DNA of 64,000 bases from Ancylobacter polymorphus (lineage in GTDB: Bacteria > Pseudomonadota > Alphaproteobacteria > Rhizobiales > Xanthobacteraceae), in assembly GCF_030813495.1 (NCBI RefSeq), contig NZ_JAUSUI010000002.1, positions 434,001 to 498,000 of the forward strand. Direction: 5' to 3'. The position numbers were made by a program, and so were the translations under genes. Every line of letters begins with the position of its first letter. Positions within the stretch are counted from its first letter, which is position 1. Below the pieces are notes generated by a model. It was not told the origin of the DNA. It searched no databases and saw only the letters and a program-made list of their open reading frames with translations. Below are positions 1-8,446 of the stretch, piece after piece.

Positions 1-1622
1 CGCAGTTGCTTGAAGACCTTCAACTCTCCGCGCGCAGCCTTTGCCTCATAGCCCTCATACGCCGTCTTGAAGGCCGGACCGTACAGATCGTGTAGATCGG
101 GCGTCTCGTCGGGGGAGAACAGCGTCCACGGGCCGTCTTGCTCGATGCGCTGCATGAACAGGTCCGGCACCCAGTTGGCCGTGTTCATGTCATGGGTGCG
201 ACGGCGGTCGTCGCCGGTGTTCTTGCGCAGGTCGAGGAATTCCTCGATGTCGATGTGCCAGGTCTCGAGATAGGCGCAGACCGCCCCCTTGCGCTTGCCG
301 CCCTGATTGACCGCGATGGCGGTGTCGTTGGCGACTTTCAGGAACGGCACCACGCCCTGGCTCTCGCCATTGGTGCCCCTGATATGGGCCCCCAAGCCCC
401 GCACGCGGGTCCAGTCATTGCCAAGGCCGCCGGAGTATTTGGCGAGCAGCGCGTTGTCCTTGATCGCCTTGAAGATGCCGTCGAGGTCGTCGGCGACCGT
501 GGTGAGGAAGCAGGAGGCAAGCTGCGCGCGCGGCGTGCCGGAATTGAACAGGGTCGGCGTCGAGGCCATGAAGTCGAAGGACGACAGCAGCCGGTAGAAC
601 TCGATCGCCCGCGCCTCGCGGTCGACCTCGCGGAGCGCCAGCCCCATGGCGACACGCATGAAGAAGGCCTGCGGCAGCTCGAAGCGCGTGCCGCGCGCGT
701 GCAGGAAATAGCGGTCGTAGAGCGTTTGCAGGCCGAGATAGTCGAATTGCAGGTCGCGCTCGGGCAGCAGGGCTTCCGCGATCCGCTCGATATCGAACCG
801 CGCGAGTTCGGGATCGATCCGTTCTTCGTCGATGCCGCGGGCGAGATAGGCACGGAAATAGTCGCCATAGCGCTCGGCCATCTCCGCCTGCGTCGCCTGA
901 TCGGGACGGCCGGCGAGGAAGCTCAGCGCCTCGCGGCGCAGCCTGTCGAGCAGCAGCCGGGCCGACACCCTGGCGTAGTTCGGCTCGCGCTCGATCAGGG
1001 TACGCGCGGCGAGGATGGGTGCGAGCCCCAGCTCGTCCACGCTGATGCCGTCATAGAGATTGCGGCGCGTCTCGGCGAGGATGGCATCGCTTGAGACATC
1101 GGCGAGCCCGGCGGTGGCTTCGCCGATGACGGCGGCGAGCCGTACCTCGTCGAGCGGCACCAGCGCCCCGCTCGCCAGGCGCAGGCGCAATTCGCCCGTA
1201 ACCGGTGGCGCCGTCGCGCCGACTCTGGCAGCCGCCCGCTCACGGGCGCGCTCCTCGCGGTACAGCACATAGGCGCGGGCGACCTTGTGATGTTCGCCGC
1301 GCATCAGGGCGAGTTCCACCTGGTCCTGTACGTCCTCGATGTGGAAGGTGCGGCCGGCATCGGCGCGACGGGTGAGTCCGGCGACGATCTGCGCGGTGAG
1401 GTCCGCGACGATGGCGTGCACACGACGCGAGGCCGCAGCGGACGACCCCTCGACGGCGAGAAAGGCCTTGGTGAGGGCGAGCGCTATTTTCGCGGGATCG
1501 AAGGGCGTCACCGCGCCATTGCGGCGGATCAGCTGATAGCCCGGCGTGCTGGCCGGGTCCGCCCCGGCCGAGCGGGGAAGAGGCGGTTCGGCGACCGGCG
1601 CGACAGGATGAAGGAGAGACAT
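1..1622 (-). CDS. nrdA: Ribonucleoside-diphosphate reductase, class I alpha (large) subunit, 3' end outside window
   Basis: The protein reduces ribonucleoside diphosphates to dNDPs together with a NrdB radical subunit. About 540 codons are visible and the gene runs off the left edge. An ATP-cone-like region sits near residues 28-120 (YQLIRRNGAVTPFDPAKI). The core follows, with PTLFNSGTPRAQLASC, where C371 is the likely active-site cysteine, then KYSGGLGNDW and NQGGKRKGA, all typical of the NrdA catalytic barrel. The ATG at 1622 gives MSLLHPVAPV and has a GGGG Shine-Dalgarno-like run about 10 bases upstream. A cobalamin riboswitch and two NrdR-like boxes precede it, so both B12 and nucleotide status probably repress it. 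B12 control of a B12-independent class I enzyme suggests that the genome also carries a class II NrdJ. The family assignment is firm; the subclass is less so. Confidence 0.93.
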   Translation of the reverse strand, partial: MSLLHPVAPVAEPPLPRSAGADPASTPGYQLIRRNGAVTPFDPAKIALALTKAFLAVEGSSAAASRRVHAIVADLTAQIVAGLTRRADAGRTFHIEDVQDQVELALMRGEHHKVARAYVLYREERARERAAARVGATAPPVTGELRLRLASGALVPLDEVRLAAVIGEATAGLADVSSDAILAETRRNLYDGISVDELGLAPILAARTLIEREPNYARVSARLLLDRLRREALSFLAGRPDQATQAEMAERYGDYFRAYLARGIDEERIDPELARFDIERIAEALLPERDLQFDYLGLQTLYDRYFLHARGTRFELPQAFFMRVAMGLALREVDREARAIEFYRLLSSFDFMASTPTLFNSGTPRAQLASCFLTTVADDLDGIFKAIKDNALLAKYSGGLGNDWTRVRGLGAHIRGTNGESQGVVPFLKVANDTAIAVNQGGKRKGAVCAYLETWHIDIEEFLDLRKNTGDDRRRTHDMNTANWVPDLFMQRIEQDGPWTLFSPDETPDLHDLYGPAFKTAYEGYEAKAARGELKVFKQL

Positions 1623-1629
1623 CGGCAAA

Positions 1630-1647
1630 CCCCAATCAGCATTGGGG
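1630..1647 (-). promoter_or_regulatory. Hairpin sequestering the nrdA ribosome binding site
   Basis: On the minus strand CCCCAAT-GCTG-ATTGGGG forms a perfect 7-bp stem with a 4-base loop. Its 3' arm contains the GGGG that serves as the nrdA Shine-Dalgarno sequence, about 10 bases before the ATG at 1622. It lies downstream of the cobalamin aptamer. It could therefore be the expression platform that blocks translation when B12 is bound. The pairing is visible in the sequence; the switching role is inferred. Confidence 0.55.
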
Positions 1648-1742
1648 GCAAAGGCCGAGCGACGCATCGGCGGGCACGACGGCACGAGGAGCCGACGGAC
1701 GCGCGAACGCACCACCGGGACACCCCGCCCAGGGACGATTAT

Positions 1743-1919
1743 GTTGCGACGGCAGGTCTCCTGGCTCGCGGGTCACCGCCTTTCGTCCGGCCTTCCCGGA
1801 ACTCTCGTTCCAGTGACGCTGAATGGACGACAGGCTCGCCGCTTACAGTTGCGGGGGCAGCGCCGGTCTTGCACCGGCTTCCCTCTTAGCCTCTGAGCCA
1901 ACCCGACTCAGAGGACCGA
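1743..1919 (-). ncRNA. Cobalamin (adenosylcobalamin) riboswitch
   Basis: Read on the minus strand, this leader shows the conserved cobalamin aptamer in order: AGAGGGAAgCCGGTGcAAgaC, then GCCCCCGCAACTGTAAGCGG, CACTGG, GGGAAGGCC, and the B12 box AGCCAGGAGACCTGC (positions 1752-1766). The spacing and order match the Rfam cobalamin family. It lies about 120 bases upstream of nrdA on the same strand with no gene between. B12-riboswitch control of class I nrdAB is established in Streptomyces that also carry NrdJ, and the same logic is inferred here. Confidence 0.95.
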
Positions 1920-1922
1920 AGC

Positions 1923-1967
1923 GTCAACATATAGACATCGACGCCCGAACTTGGTCAACATATGGTT
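1923..1967 (-). promoter_or_regulatory. nrdA promoter region with two NrdR-like boxes
   Basis: Two near-identical elements, CAACATATAGA (from 1925) and CAACATATGGT (from 1956), fit the NrdR-box core (C-w-A-t-A-T-a-T-w-G). Their starts are 31 bp apart, about three helical turns, which is the usual spacing of tandem NrdR boxes. On the minus strand they overlap a possible sigma-70 promoter: TTGACC (1958-1953), then 17 bp, then TCTATA (1935-1930). Bound NrdR would therefore cover both promoter elements just upstream of the riboswitch. Confidence 0.6.
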
Positions 1968-2173
1968 AAGGTGCCGTGTTTCGATTTAGGCGGGATGGGT
2001 CGAGGCCGACAGATTCAAGCCCCGAAAAGTTCATGCGGAACGGCGGTTCAGGATAACGCATCGGCCAGCGAACGGCAGGGTGGAGCGCCTCAATCTCGCC
2101 AGCGGATGATCGAGGGGGGTACGCTGAAGCCAGCGCTGATGTCGCGGTGGTGCACAGCTTGCCGAACTCATTA

Positions 2174-2413
2174 GGCGCGGGACAGAGGCCGATCAGCGCC
2201 ATGGTCGCGCGTTTCGCCGACATCGCCCGCAAGCGCATATGCACAGAAGGCGGCCGATATCGACGCGATCATTTGCGCGCCTTGGTGTAGCGCGTGGACG
2301 TGGGAGCGAAGGAAGTCCGCATCACCGGATCGAAGGGAGACCTGCTTCGAACGCTGGCTGCCATCTCAGGAGGGAGATCGGCTACGCTCGGCGTGCCCAG
2401 TTTGGGACTGAAA
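2174..2413 (+). pseudogene. Remnant of a serine recombinase (resolvase/invertase family), C-terminal end only
   Basis: One reading frame runs from about 2174 into the tRNA gene and carries FADIARKRI, YRRDHLRAL, RVDVGAKEVRITGSKGDLL and GLKWRRERDSNPR. From memory, this is the characteristic tail of a family of alphaproteobacterial serine recombinases. An in-frame TAG at 2288-2290 interrupts it, where the family usually has Gln (AQRVEV), and no catalytic N-terminal domain is present upstream. It abuts tRNA-Ser, which suggests the footprint of an integrated element. No homology search was possible. The region 1968-2173 shows nothing else I recognise. Confidence 0.5.
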
Positions 2414-2503
2414 TGGCGGAGGGAGCGGGATTCGAACCCGCGATACGGTTTCCCGTATACACACTTTCCAGGCGTGCGCCTTCAACCACTCGGCCACCCC
2501 TCC
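2414..2503 (-). tRNA. tRNA-Ser (anticodon GGA)
   Basis: The minus strand folds into a 90-nt class II tRNA. The acceptor stem is GGAGGGG/TCCCTCC with discriminator G and an encoded CCA (2414-2416). The T arm is GCGGG-TTCGAAT-CCCGC and the anticodon loop is CTGGAAA, with anticodon GGA encoded at 2467-2469. A long variable arm (ATACGGG AAA CCGTAT) is present, as expected for serine. It reads UCC/UCU codons. The recombinase remnant ends directly at its 3' end. Confidence 0.96.
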
Positions 2504-2737
2504 GTCGCCGGCCCTTAGGCCGGGTGTCTGCGCAGGGTGCGGGCGTGCCCGCGAACCAGCGAAGAGGCGCGGAATATAGCGAAGCCCGCTTCCGTGGCAA
2601 GCGCCGCGCGACGGGATCGACACGCAATCGTCACCGGCTGTTGAAAAGCGCTGATTTCACCACGCCAACAGGGGCGCGCGATCGCCGCACAAGGGCGGAT
2701 CAGGCGAAGGCGCGGCCGCTTCCCGCCCGCGCGCCCC

Positions 2738-2776
2738 TCAGTCGAGCGGTTCAGTCGAGCGGCTTAATCGAGCGGC
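2738..2776. repeat. Three tandem 13-bp repeats at the end of the secreted-protein gene
   Basis: TCAGTCGAGCGGT (2738-2750), TCAGTCGAGCGGC (2751-2763) and TTAATCGAGCGGC (2764-2776) are direct repeats with one to three differences. The last unit contains the stop codon of the gene on the minus strand. Because the unit length is not a multiple of three, a copy-number change could alter the reading of the C-terminus if the stop were lost. Confidence 0.7.
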
Positions 2777-3153
2777 TTGCCGATGGAGGTCATGGCGCAG
2801 CTGGCGGCATCGGCCCTGGGGCCCATCAGATGCACCTGGTCCTGCCCGGTCGCGCCGGCGACGATGTTGTAGATGGTGGTGCTGGCCGAACCCGCTGCCT
2901 TGCCCTTGACGGTGAAGCTGCAGCTGACGCCGACCGAACCCACCGTCGCGGCGGTGCTGTTGGTGACGGAGACGCCGATCACCGTTCCCACGTCATTGGT
3001 GAAGATGTCGCCCTGCGAGAGCGCGAGCCCGGCGAAGCGGGCATCGCCGCTCTGCGCCCGGACGACCGTCGGCAGGGACAGCGCGGCCACCAGGAGCGCG
3101 GCCAGCGACGGGGCGAGGCGACGGGCGCGGCGGGATGAAAGACGGAGCGACAT
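2764..3153 (-). CDS. Small exported hypothetical protein
   Basis: The 129-residue protein has a clear Sec signal peptide: a basic MSLRLSSRRARR start, a hydrophobic stretch, and an Ala-X-Ala-like site at VVRAQS near residue 33. The mature part (about 95 residues) is rich in Gly, Ala, Ser and Thr, has two cysteines that could form a disulfide, and looks like one small beta-sandwich domain (VIGVSVTNSTAATVG, SCSFTVKGKAAG). I recognise no family. The ATG at 3153 was preferred over an upstream one at 3207 because it places the signal peptide at the N-terminus. It is monocistronic, and the tandem repeats at its 3' end are unusual. Confidence 0.7.
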   Translation of the reverse strand: MSLRLSSRRARRLAPSLAALLVAALSLPTVVRAQSGDARFAGLALSQGDIFTNDVGTVIGVSVTNSTAATVGSVGVSCSFTVKGKAAGSASTTIYNIVAGATGQDQVHLMGPRADAASCAMTSIGKPLD

Positions 3154-3635
3154 GAAGGGCCTCGCGGTCGGCTGCGGCGTTCGGACCGGCGGCGGGGACA
3201 GAGCCACGCCGCGCCGGCGCAGCCTAGTCGATGCGCGGTAAAAGTCGAGCCGGGCCGGATGAGGCGAACGGCTCGCGGGCGGCGGCAGAACCCGCGCGGG
3301 CGGGTGGGTGAGGGGTACGAGGATGCGCGCGCGGAAAGATCTGTCGTGACACGATTTGACCGTTCACACGGTCTTCACGCCCATGGTGCTCAGATGCCGT
3401 GCGGCTAGCGGGTGAGCCGAACTATTGCCCGTGCGCTCACGCGACGAATAGGCGGTTTCCCGCGGATTCGGCCGGCGTGATCCGTCATGAAATGGCAAGA
3501 AAACATAGGTCTATTTCGCGCGTCTCTATTTCTGTAACGTTTCTTTTTATTGAATACGTTAAGATCGGTGCAACTAGACAAGGGGGCCGTCGGCGGTATA
3601 GTCCGGTGGCGGAAATGGCGCCACGGGAGAGTGGG
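3154..3635. other. Gene-free divergent region with an inverted repeat at 3358-3373
   Basis: This stretch separates the exported protein (minus) from the efflux operon (plus). GACCGT-TCAC-ACGGTC at 3358-3373 is a perfect 6-bp-arm palindrome resembling a repressor operator. From about 3520 to 3580 the sequence turns AT-rich, and TTGAAT near 3549 is a plausible -35 for the efflux genes. I see no regulator gene in the region. Confidence 0.4.
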
Positions 3636-4868
3636 ATGGGTCCGAGCGTGAGTAAGACCGGTCGACGGCGTGCGGGAGCCGGCTGGCTCGGCGTCGGCAT
3701 GGTGGCCGTGATGCTGGCGGCGTGCTCGGAAGAGAACAAATATGTCGCTCCCCCGCCGCCGCAGGTGACGGTCGCCGCGCCCGTGCAGCAGGCGGTGACG
3801 CAGTATCTCCAGTTCACCGGAAACACCGCTTCCATCAACTCGGTTGATCTCGTCGCCCGTGTCGAAGGCTTCCTGATGTCGATCGACTACAAGGACGGCG
3901 CGGTGATGAAGAAGGGCGACCGGCTCTTCCTCATCCAGCAGGACACCTACCAGGCCGATCTCGACCAGGCGAAGGCGCAGCTGGCCTCGGCCCAGGCCCA
4001 GCTGACCAATAATGAGGCCGAATATCAGCGGCAGGCCACGCTCGGCCAGCAGGACTTCTCCTCGCAGGCCACCGTCGACAAGGCGCGCGCGGCGCGGGAC
4101 GAGGCTATCGCCTCGGTGGATGCGGCCAAGGCCAATGTCGAGATCGCCACCATCAATCTCGGCTACACCACGGTGACCGCGCCCTTCGACGGCATCGTCA
4201 CCCGGCATCTCGCCGATGTCGGCCAGCTCGTGGGCCACAGCCAGCCGACCACGCTCGCCACCATCGTCGAGATGGACCCGATCTACGCCTATTTCAACAT
4301 TGGCGAGAACGAGGTGCTGCGCATCAAGCAGGCGCTGGCGGCGCAGGGGCGGACCATCGAGGAGGTGAAGCAGATCGAGATCGATCTCGGCCTGCAGAAC
4401 GAGGGCGACGACTACCCGCACAAGGGCCGGCTCGACTATGTGTCGCCCGAGGTCGATCCCGCCACCGGCACGCTGCTGGTGCGCGGCGTGTTCGACAACC
4501 CGAAACTGGCGCTGCTGCCCGGCCTGTTCGTGCGCGTGCGCATTCCCGCCAAGCAGATTCCCAACGCCTTCCTCGTCGCCGATACGGCGATCGGCACCGC
4601 CCAGCAGGGCAAGTATGTGCTGGTCGTCAACAAGGACAATGTGGTCGAGCAGAAGATCGTCACCGTCGGCCAGCAGATCGGCGCCAACCGGGTGATCGAA
4701 TCCGGCCTCACCGCCGACGACCGGGTGGTGGTGGGCGGCATCCAGCGCGCGACGCCGGGCACCAAGGTGGCGCCGGTGGAGGCGAAGGCGGCAAGCGACG
4801 CCGCGCCTGCGCCAGCCGCGGCGAACCCTGAGACGAAGACCGACGCGCCGGCCAAGCCGGCGAACTGA
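3636..4868 (+). CDS. RND efflux periplasmic adaptor subunit (membrane fusion protein, lipoprotein)
   Basis: This is an AcrA/MexA-type adaptor that links an inner-membrane RND pump to an outer-membrane channel. Of 410 residues, the first 30 form a lipoprotein signal with lipobox LAAC (C30). A biotinyl-lipoyl-like half (VEGFLMSIDYKDGAVMKKGD), a long coiled-coil hairpin (DLDQAKAQLASAQAQLTNN), the second lipoyl half (TVTAPFDGIVTRHLADVG) and beta-barrel regions follow. The tail is Ala/Pro-rich. I chose ATG 3636 because GAGAGTGGG precedes it and it gives a proper signal; longer frames upstream lack one. The RND pump begins 109 bp downstream. No local TetR regulator and no outer-membrane factor gene is present. 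Confidence 0.92.
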   Translation: MGPSVSKTGRRRAGAGWLGVGMVAVMLAACSEENKYVAPPPPQVTVAAPVQQAVTQYLQFTGNTASINSVDLVARVEGFLMSIDYKDGAVMKKGDRLFLIQQDTYQADLDQAKAQLASAQAQLTNNEAEYQRQATLGQQDFSSQATVDKARAARDEAIASVDAAKANVEIATINLGYTTVTAPFDGIVTRHLADVGQLVGHSQPTTLATIVEMDPIYAYFNIGENEVLRIKQALAAQGRTIEEVKQIEIDLGLQNEGDDYPHKGRLDYVSPEVDPATGTLLVRGVFDNPKLALLPGLFVRVRIPAKQIPNAFLVADTAIGTAQQGKYVLVVNKDNVVEQKIVTVGQQIGANRVIESGLTADDRVVVGGIQRATPGTKVAPVEAKAASDAAPAPAAANPETKTDAPAKPAN

Positions 4869-4977
4869 CCGACCGGCGCCGGCCGCCCGCCAGCGGCCGG
4901 ACCCCTCCGAGACGCCGAACGACTGCCACCGGCCCCGCGACTTCCGCTCCGGCCCGCTTGAACCGAAGGCCCGTCAC

Positions 4978-7900
4978 ATGATCTCCCGCTTCTTCATCGA
5001 ACGGCCGGTCCTTGCCAACGTTCTCGCGCTGGTCTTCGTGCTGATCGGCGCCGTGGCGCTCTATTCGCTGCCCGTGGCGCAATATCCCAACGTCGTGCCG
5101 CCGACCATCCAGGTGACGACGCTCTATCCCGGCGCCAGCGCGCGCACGCTGGTCGACACCGTCGCGCTACCGATCGAGCAGCAGGTGAACGGCGTCGAGG
5201 ACATGCTGTACATGCAGTCCACCAGCGCCAGCGACGGCACCTACACGCTGACCGTGACCTTCGCCATCGGCACCGATCCCAACATGGCGCAGGTGCTGGT
5301 GCAGAACCGCGTCGCCATCGCGCTCGCCTCGCTGCCGCAGGCGGTGCAGGTGCAGGGTGTGACCACGCAGATCAAGTCGACGGCGATCCTGCAATTCGTC
5401 ACGCTCTATTCGCCTGATGGCCGCTATGACAGCCTGTTCCTGGCCAATTACGGCGTCATCAACCTGGAGAACGAGATTGCCCGCCTCGACGGTGTCGGCA
5501 ATGTCGCGGTGTTTGGCGCCGGCGACTATGCCATGCGCGTCTGGCTGAACCCGGATGAATTGCAGGCCCGCCAGCTCACCCCACAGGACGTCATCGACGC
5601 CATCCAGCAGCAGAGCCAGGAAGTGGCGTCGGGCGTGGTCGGCATGCCGCCGGTGCCGAAGGGGCAGAACTTCCAGTTCTCGCTGCTGATGGACGGCCGG
5701 CTGAACGATGTCGCCGACTATGAGAACATTATCGTCAAGGTGTCGAACGCCGATGGCGGGCGCATCACCCGCCTGCGCGATGTGGCGCGGGTGGAAATCG
5801 GCGCGCAGACCTACAGCCAGGTCTTCACCTTCAACAACAAGCCGTCGGCGGCGCTCGGCATCTACCAGCTTCCCGAGGCCAACTCGCTGCAGGTGGCGAC
5901 CGAGGTCCGCGCGAAGATGGACCAGCTCGCCAAGAACTTCCCGCCCGGCCTCGCCTATGCCGTGCCCTTCGACACCACCGTCTTCGTCAACGCCTCGGTG
6001 ACGGAGGTCTACAAGACCCTGTTCGAAGCCGGCATCCTCGTGCTGATCGTCATCCTCGTCTTCCTGCAGGACTGGCGGGCGACGCTGGTGCCCGCCACCA
6101 CCGTGCCGGTGACCATCATCGGCACCTTCGCCGCCATGGCGGCGATGGGCTTCACGGTGAACCTCTCCACCCTGTTCGCCATCGTGCTCGCCATCGGCAT
6201 CGTCGTCGACGACGCCATCGTCATCGTCGAAGGCGTGGCGCGCCATATCGAGCGCGGCCTGCCGGGCCGCGAGGCGGCGGAAAAGGCGATGGACGAACTG
6301 CTCGGCCCGATCATCGGCATCACGCTGGTGCTGATGGCGGTGTTCCTGCCGGCGGCGTTCATGCCCGGCCTCACCGGCCAGATGTACAAGCAGTTCGCCC
6401 TCGTCATCGCTGCCACCGCCTTCATCTCGGCGATCAACGCGATGACGCTGAAGCCGACCCAGTGCGCGCTGTGGCTGCGCAAGCCGGTGCCGGAGGACCA
6501 GCGCAACTTCTTCTACCGCGGCTTCAACGCCGTCTATAACCGCGCCGAGCACTGGTATGCCGGCCTGATCCACCACATGGTCAAGGCGAGCGCGGTGGTC
6601 GTCACCGTCGGGTTGGTTCTGATCGGCCTCGCCATCTGGGGCATCACCCGCGTGCCCACCGGCTTCCTGCCGACCGAGGACCAGGGCTATGTGCTGATCG
6701 GCGCCCAGCTGCCGGACGCGGCTTCGCTGGAGCGCACCAATGAGGTGATGGACCAGATTTCCAAGATCGCCAGCGCCACGCCCGGCGTGAAGGATGTCAT
6801 CGCCATTTCCGGCGTCTCGGTGCTCGACAACAACGCCACCCTGCCTAATGGCGGCGTCGCCTATGTCATGCTCGACCCCTGGGACGAGCGCGACAAGGCC
6901 GGCCACGGGCTGCGCTTCATCTACGACACGCTGAACAAGGAATTGCAGCAGGTCGACCAGGCCTTCACCTTCGTGCTGGTGCCGCCGGCGATCCAGGGCG
7001 TCGGCAACGCCTCCGGCTTCACCATGATGGTGCAGCAGAAGGACGGAAGCTTCGACTTCGCCGAATTGCAGGCGGTGACGCAGCAGATTCTCGCCAACGC
7101 CTCCACCCAGTCGGCGCTGCAGCGCCTCTCCACCTCGTTCCGCGCCAACGTTCCCCAGCTGCTGCTCAAGATCAACCGCATCAAGGCGGAGACGCTGGGC
7201 GTGACGGTCGGCCAGGTGTTCTCGACCGTGCAGGGCTATGTCGGGTCGAGCTACGTCACCCAGTTCAACGAGTTCGGCCAGACCTTCCAAGCCTATATCC
7301 AGGCCGAGGCCGATTTCCGCCGCACGCCGGAGGAAATCCTCAACCTGAAGATCCGCACGCCCGAAGGGGTGATGGTGCCGCTCGGCACGCTGGCCGAAGT
7401 GGAGCCGGCTTTCGGCCCGCCGCTGATCACCCTGTATAATCTCTATCCCGCCACCACCATCCAGGGTGGGCCGGCGCCCGGCTTCTCCTCCGGCCAGGCG
7501 TTGCAGATCATGGATCAGATCGCGGATTCGACCCTGCCGCCGGGCATGGGCTTCGACTGGACGGCCATGTCGTACCAGGAAGTGGTGGTCGGCAATGAGG
7601 TCTATTTCGTCTTCGGCCTCGCCATCCTGCTGGTCTATTTCGTGCTCGCCGGCCAGTATGAAAGCTGGGTGCTGCCCTTCGCGGTGCTGCTTGCCGTGCC
7701 GCTGGCGCTGCTCGGCACGGTCGCCGCGCTCACCGGGCTGGGCTTCGCCAATAATCTCTACACCCAGATCGGCCTCATCCTGCTGATCGCCCTATCGGCG
7801 AAGAACGCGATCCTGATCGTGGAGTTCGCGCGCGAGAAACGGGCGGAGGGGATGGAGATCATCGAGGCGGCGACGGAGGCGGCGCGGCTGAGATTCCGGC

Positions 7901-8175
7901 CGATCCTGATGACCTCCTTCGCCTTCATCCTCGGCGTGCTGCCGCTGGTGCTGGCCACGGGCGCCGGCGCCGCCTCGCGCAAGTCGATCGGCATCGCGGT
8001 GTTCTCCGGCATGCTCGCCTCCACCTGCCTCGCCGTGCTGTTCGTGCCGTCCTTCTACACGGTGCTGCAGCGCTTCGAGGAATGGCGCGCGCGCGGCAAG
8101 ACGCCCGCAGGAGCCGCGCCGGCCGGCACCGTGCCGCCCGCTGGCGGCGAAGGGGCTCCGCAATCGGCGGCGTGA
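4978..8175 (+). CDS. RND multidrug efflux pump, HAE-1 (AcrB/MexB) family
   Basis: The 1065-residue proton-driven pump has the usual length for the family. The N-terminus MISRFFIERPVLANVLALV is the standard first helix. The proton-relay aspartates of TM4 are present as D411/D412 in GIVVDDAIVIVEG, and the partner lysine is K942 in ALSAKNAILIVEFAREKR. Two large periplasmic loops flank two sets of six membrane helices. The C-terminal tail is Ala/Pro/Gly-rich. It should form a tripartite exporter with the adaptor encoded just upstream; a TolC-type channel must come from elsewhere. The substrate cannot be deduced. Confidence 0.95.
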   Translation: MISRFFIERPVLANVLALVFVLIGAVALYSLPVAQYPNVVPPTIQVTTLYPGASARTLVDTVALPIEQQVNGVEDMLYMQSTSASDGTYTLTVTFAIGTDPNMAQVLVQNRVAIALASLPQAVQVQGVTTQIKSTAILQFVTLYSPDGRYDSLFLANYGVINLENEIARLDGVGNVAVFGAGDYAMRVWLNPDELQARQLTPQDVIDAIQQQSQEVASGVVGMPPVPKGQNFQFSLLMDGRLNDVADYENIIVKVSNADGGRITRLRDVARVEIGAQTYSQVFTFNNKPSAALGIYQLPEANSLQVATEVRAKMDQLAKNFPPGLAYAVPFDTTVFVNASVTEVYKTLFEAGILVLIVILVFLQDWRATLVPATTVPVTIIGTFAAMAAMGFTVNLSTLFAIVLAIGIVVDDAIVIVEGVARHIERGLPGREAAEKAMDELLGPIIGITLVLMAVFLPAAFMPGLTGQMYKQFALVIAATAFISAINAMTLKPTQCALWLRKPVPEDQRNFFYRGFNAVYNRAEHWYAGLIHHMVKASAVVVTVGLVLIGLAIWGITRVPTGFLPTEDQGYVLIGAQLPDAASLERTNEVMDQISKIASATPGVKDVIAISGVSVLDNNATLPNGGVAYVMLDPWDERDKAGHGLRFIYDTLNKELQQVDQAFTFVLVPPAIQGVGNASGFTMMVQQKDGSFDFAELQAVTQQILANASTQSALQRLSTSFRANVPQLLLKINRIKAETLGVTVGQVFSTVQGYVGSSYVTQFNEFGQTFQAYIQAEADFRRTPEEILNLKIRTPEGVMVPLGTLAEVEPAFGPPLITLYNLYPATTIQGGPAPGFSSGQALQIMDQIADSTLPPGMGFDWTAMSYQEVVVGNEVYFVFGLAILLVYFVLAGQYESWVLPFAVLLAVPLALLGTVAALTGLGFANNLYTQIGLILLIALSAKNAILIVEFAREKRAEGMEIIEAATEAARLRFRPILMTSFAFILGVLPLVLATGAGAASRKSIGIAVFSGMLASTCLAVLFVPSFYTVLQRFEEWRARGKTPAGAAPAGTVPPAGGEGAPQSAA

Positions 8176-8446
8176 GGACGGCGCCGTCGCCTCAACTATC
8201 GGCAGCCGGGTGACGCTTCGGTGGGCGCCCGGCTCTCCCGCCCGGCGGCCGGCGTGCCCGTTCCGGCGCCCGGCGTTGTGAAGGTCGTTGCGCTCGATCG
8301 GTGCGGCCCATCTTCGCGTCCATCTTGCCGACCCATCTTGCCAGCCATTGCCCTGCGGCACGATTCCTGCGTTGATCGTGGCCAATGCACCGCGCCCCGC
8401 CGTCCCGGGCGTGGGCGCCGTGTTCCCTGTTGGTCAGTGGGTGCCT

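Noticed and set aside
138..1094. 318-codon plus-strand frame at the left edge
   Set aside because: Antisense to nrdA, which has convincing catalytic motifs on the minus strand.
1966..2244. 92-codon minus-strand frame
   Set aside because: No ribosome site or recognisable similarity, and the opposite strand over 2174-2413 gives a better match to a recombinase remnant.
5167..7290. 707-codon open frame on the minus strand
   Set aside because: Antisense shadow of the RND pump gene; rich in Asp/His/Arg repeats with no recognisable motif.
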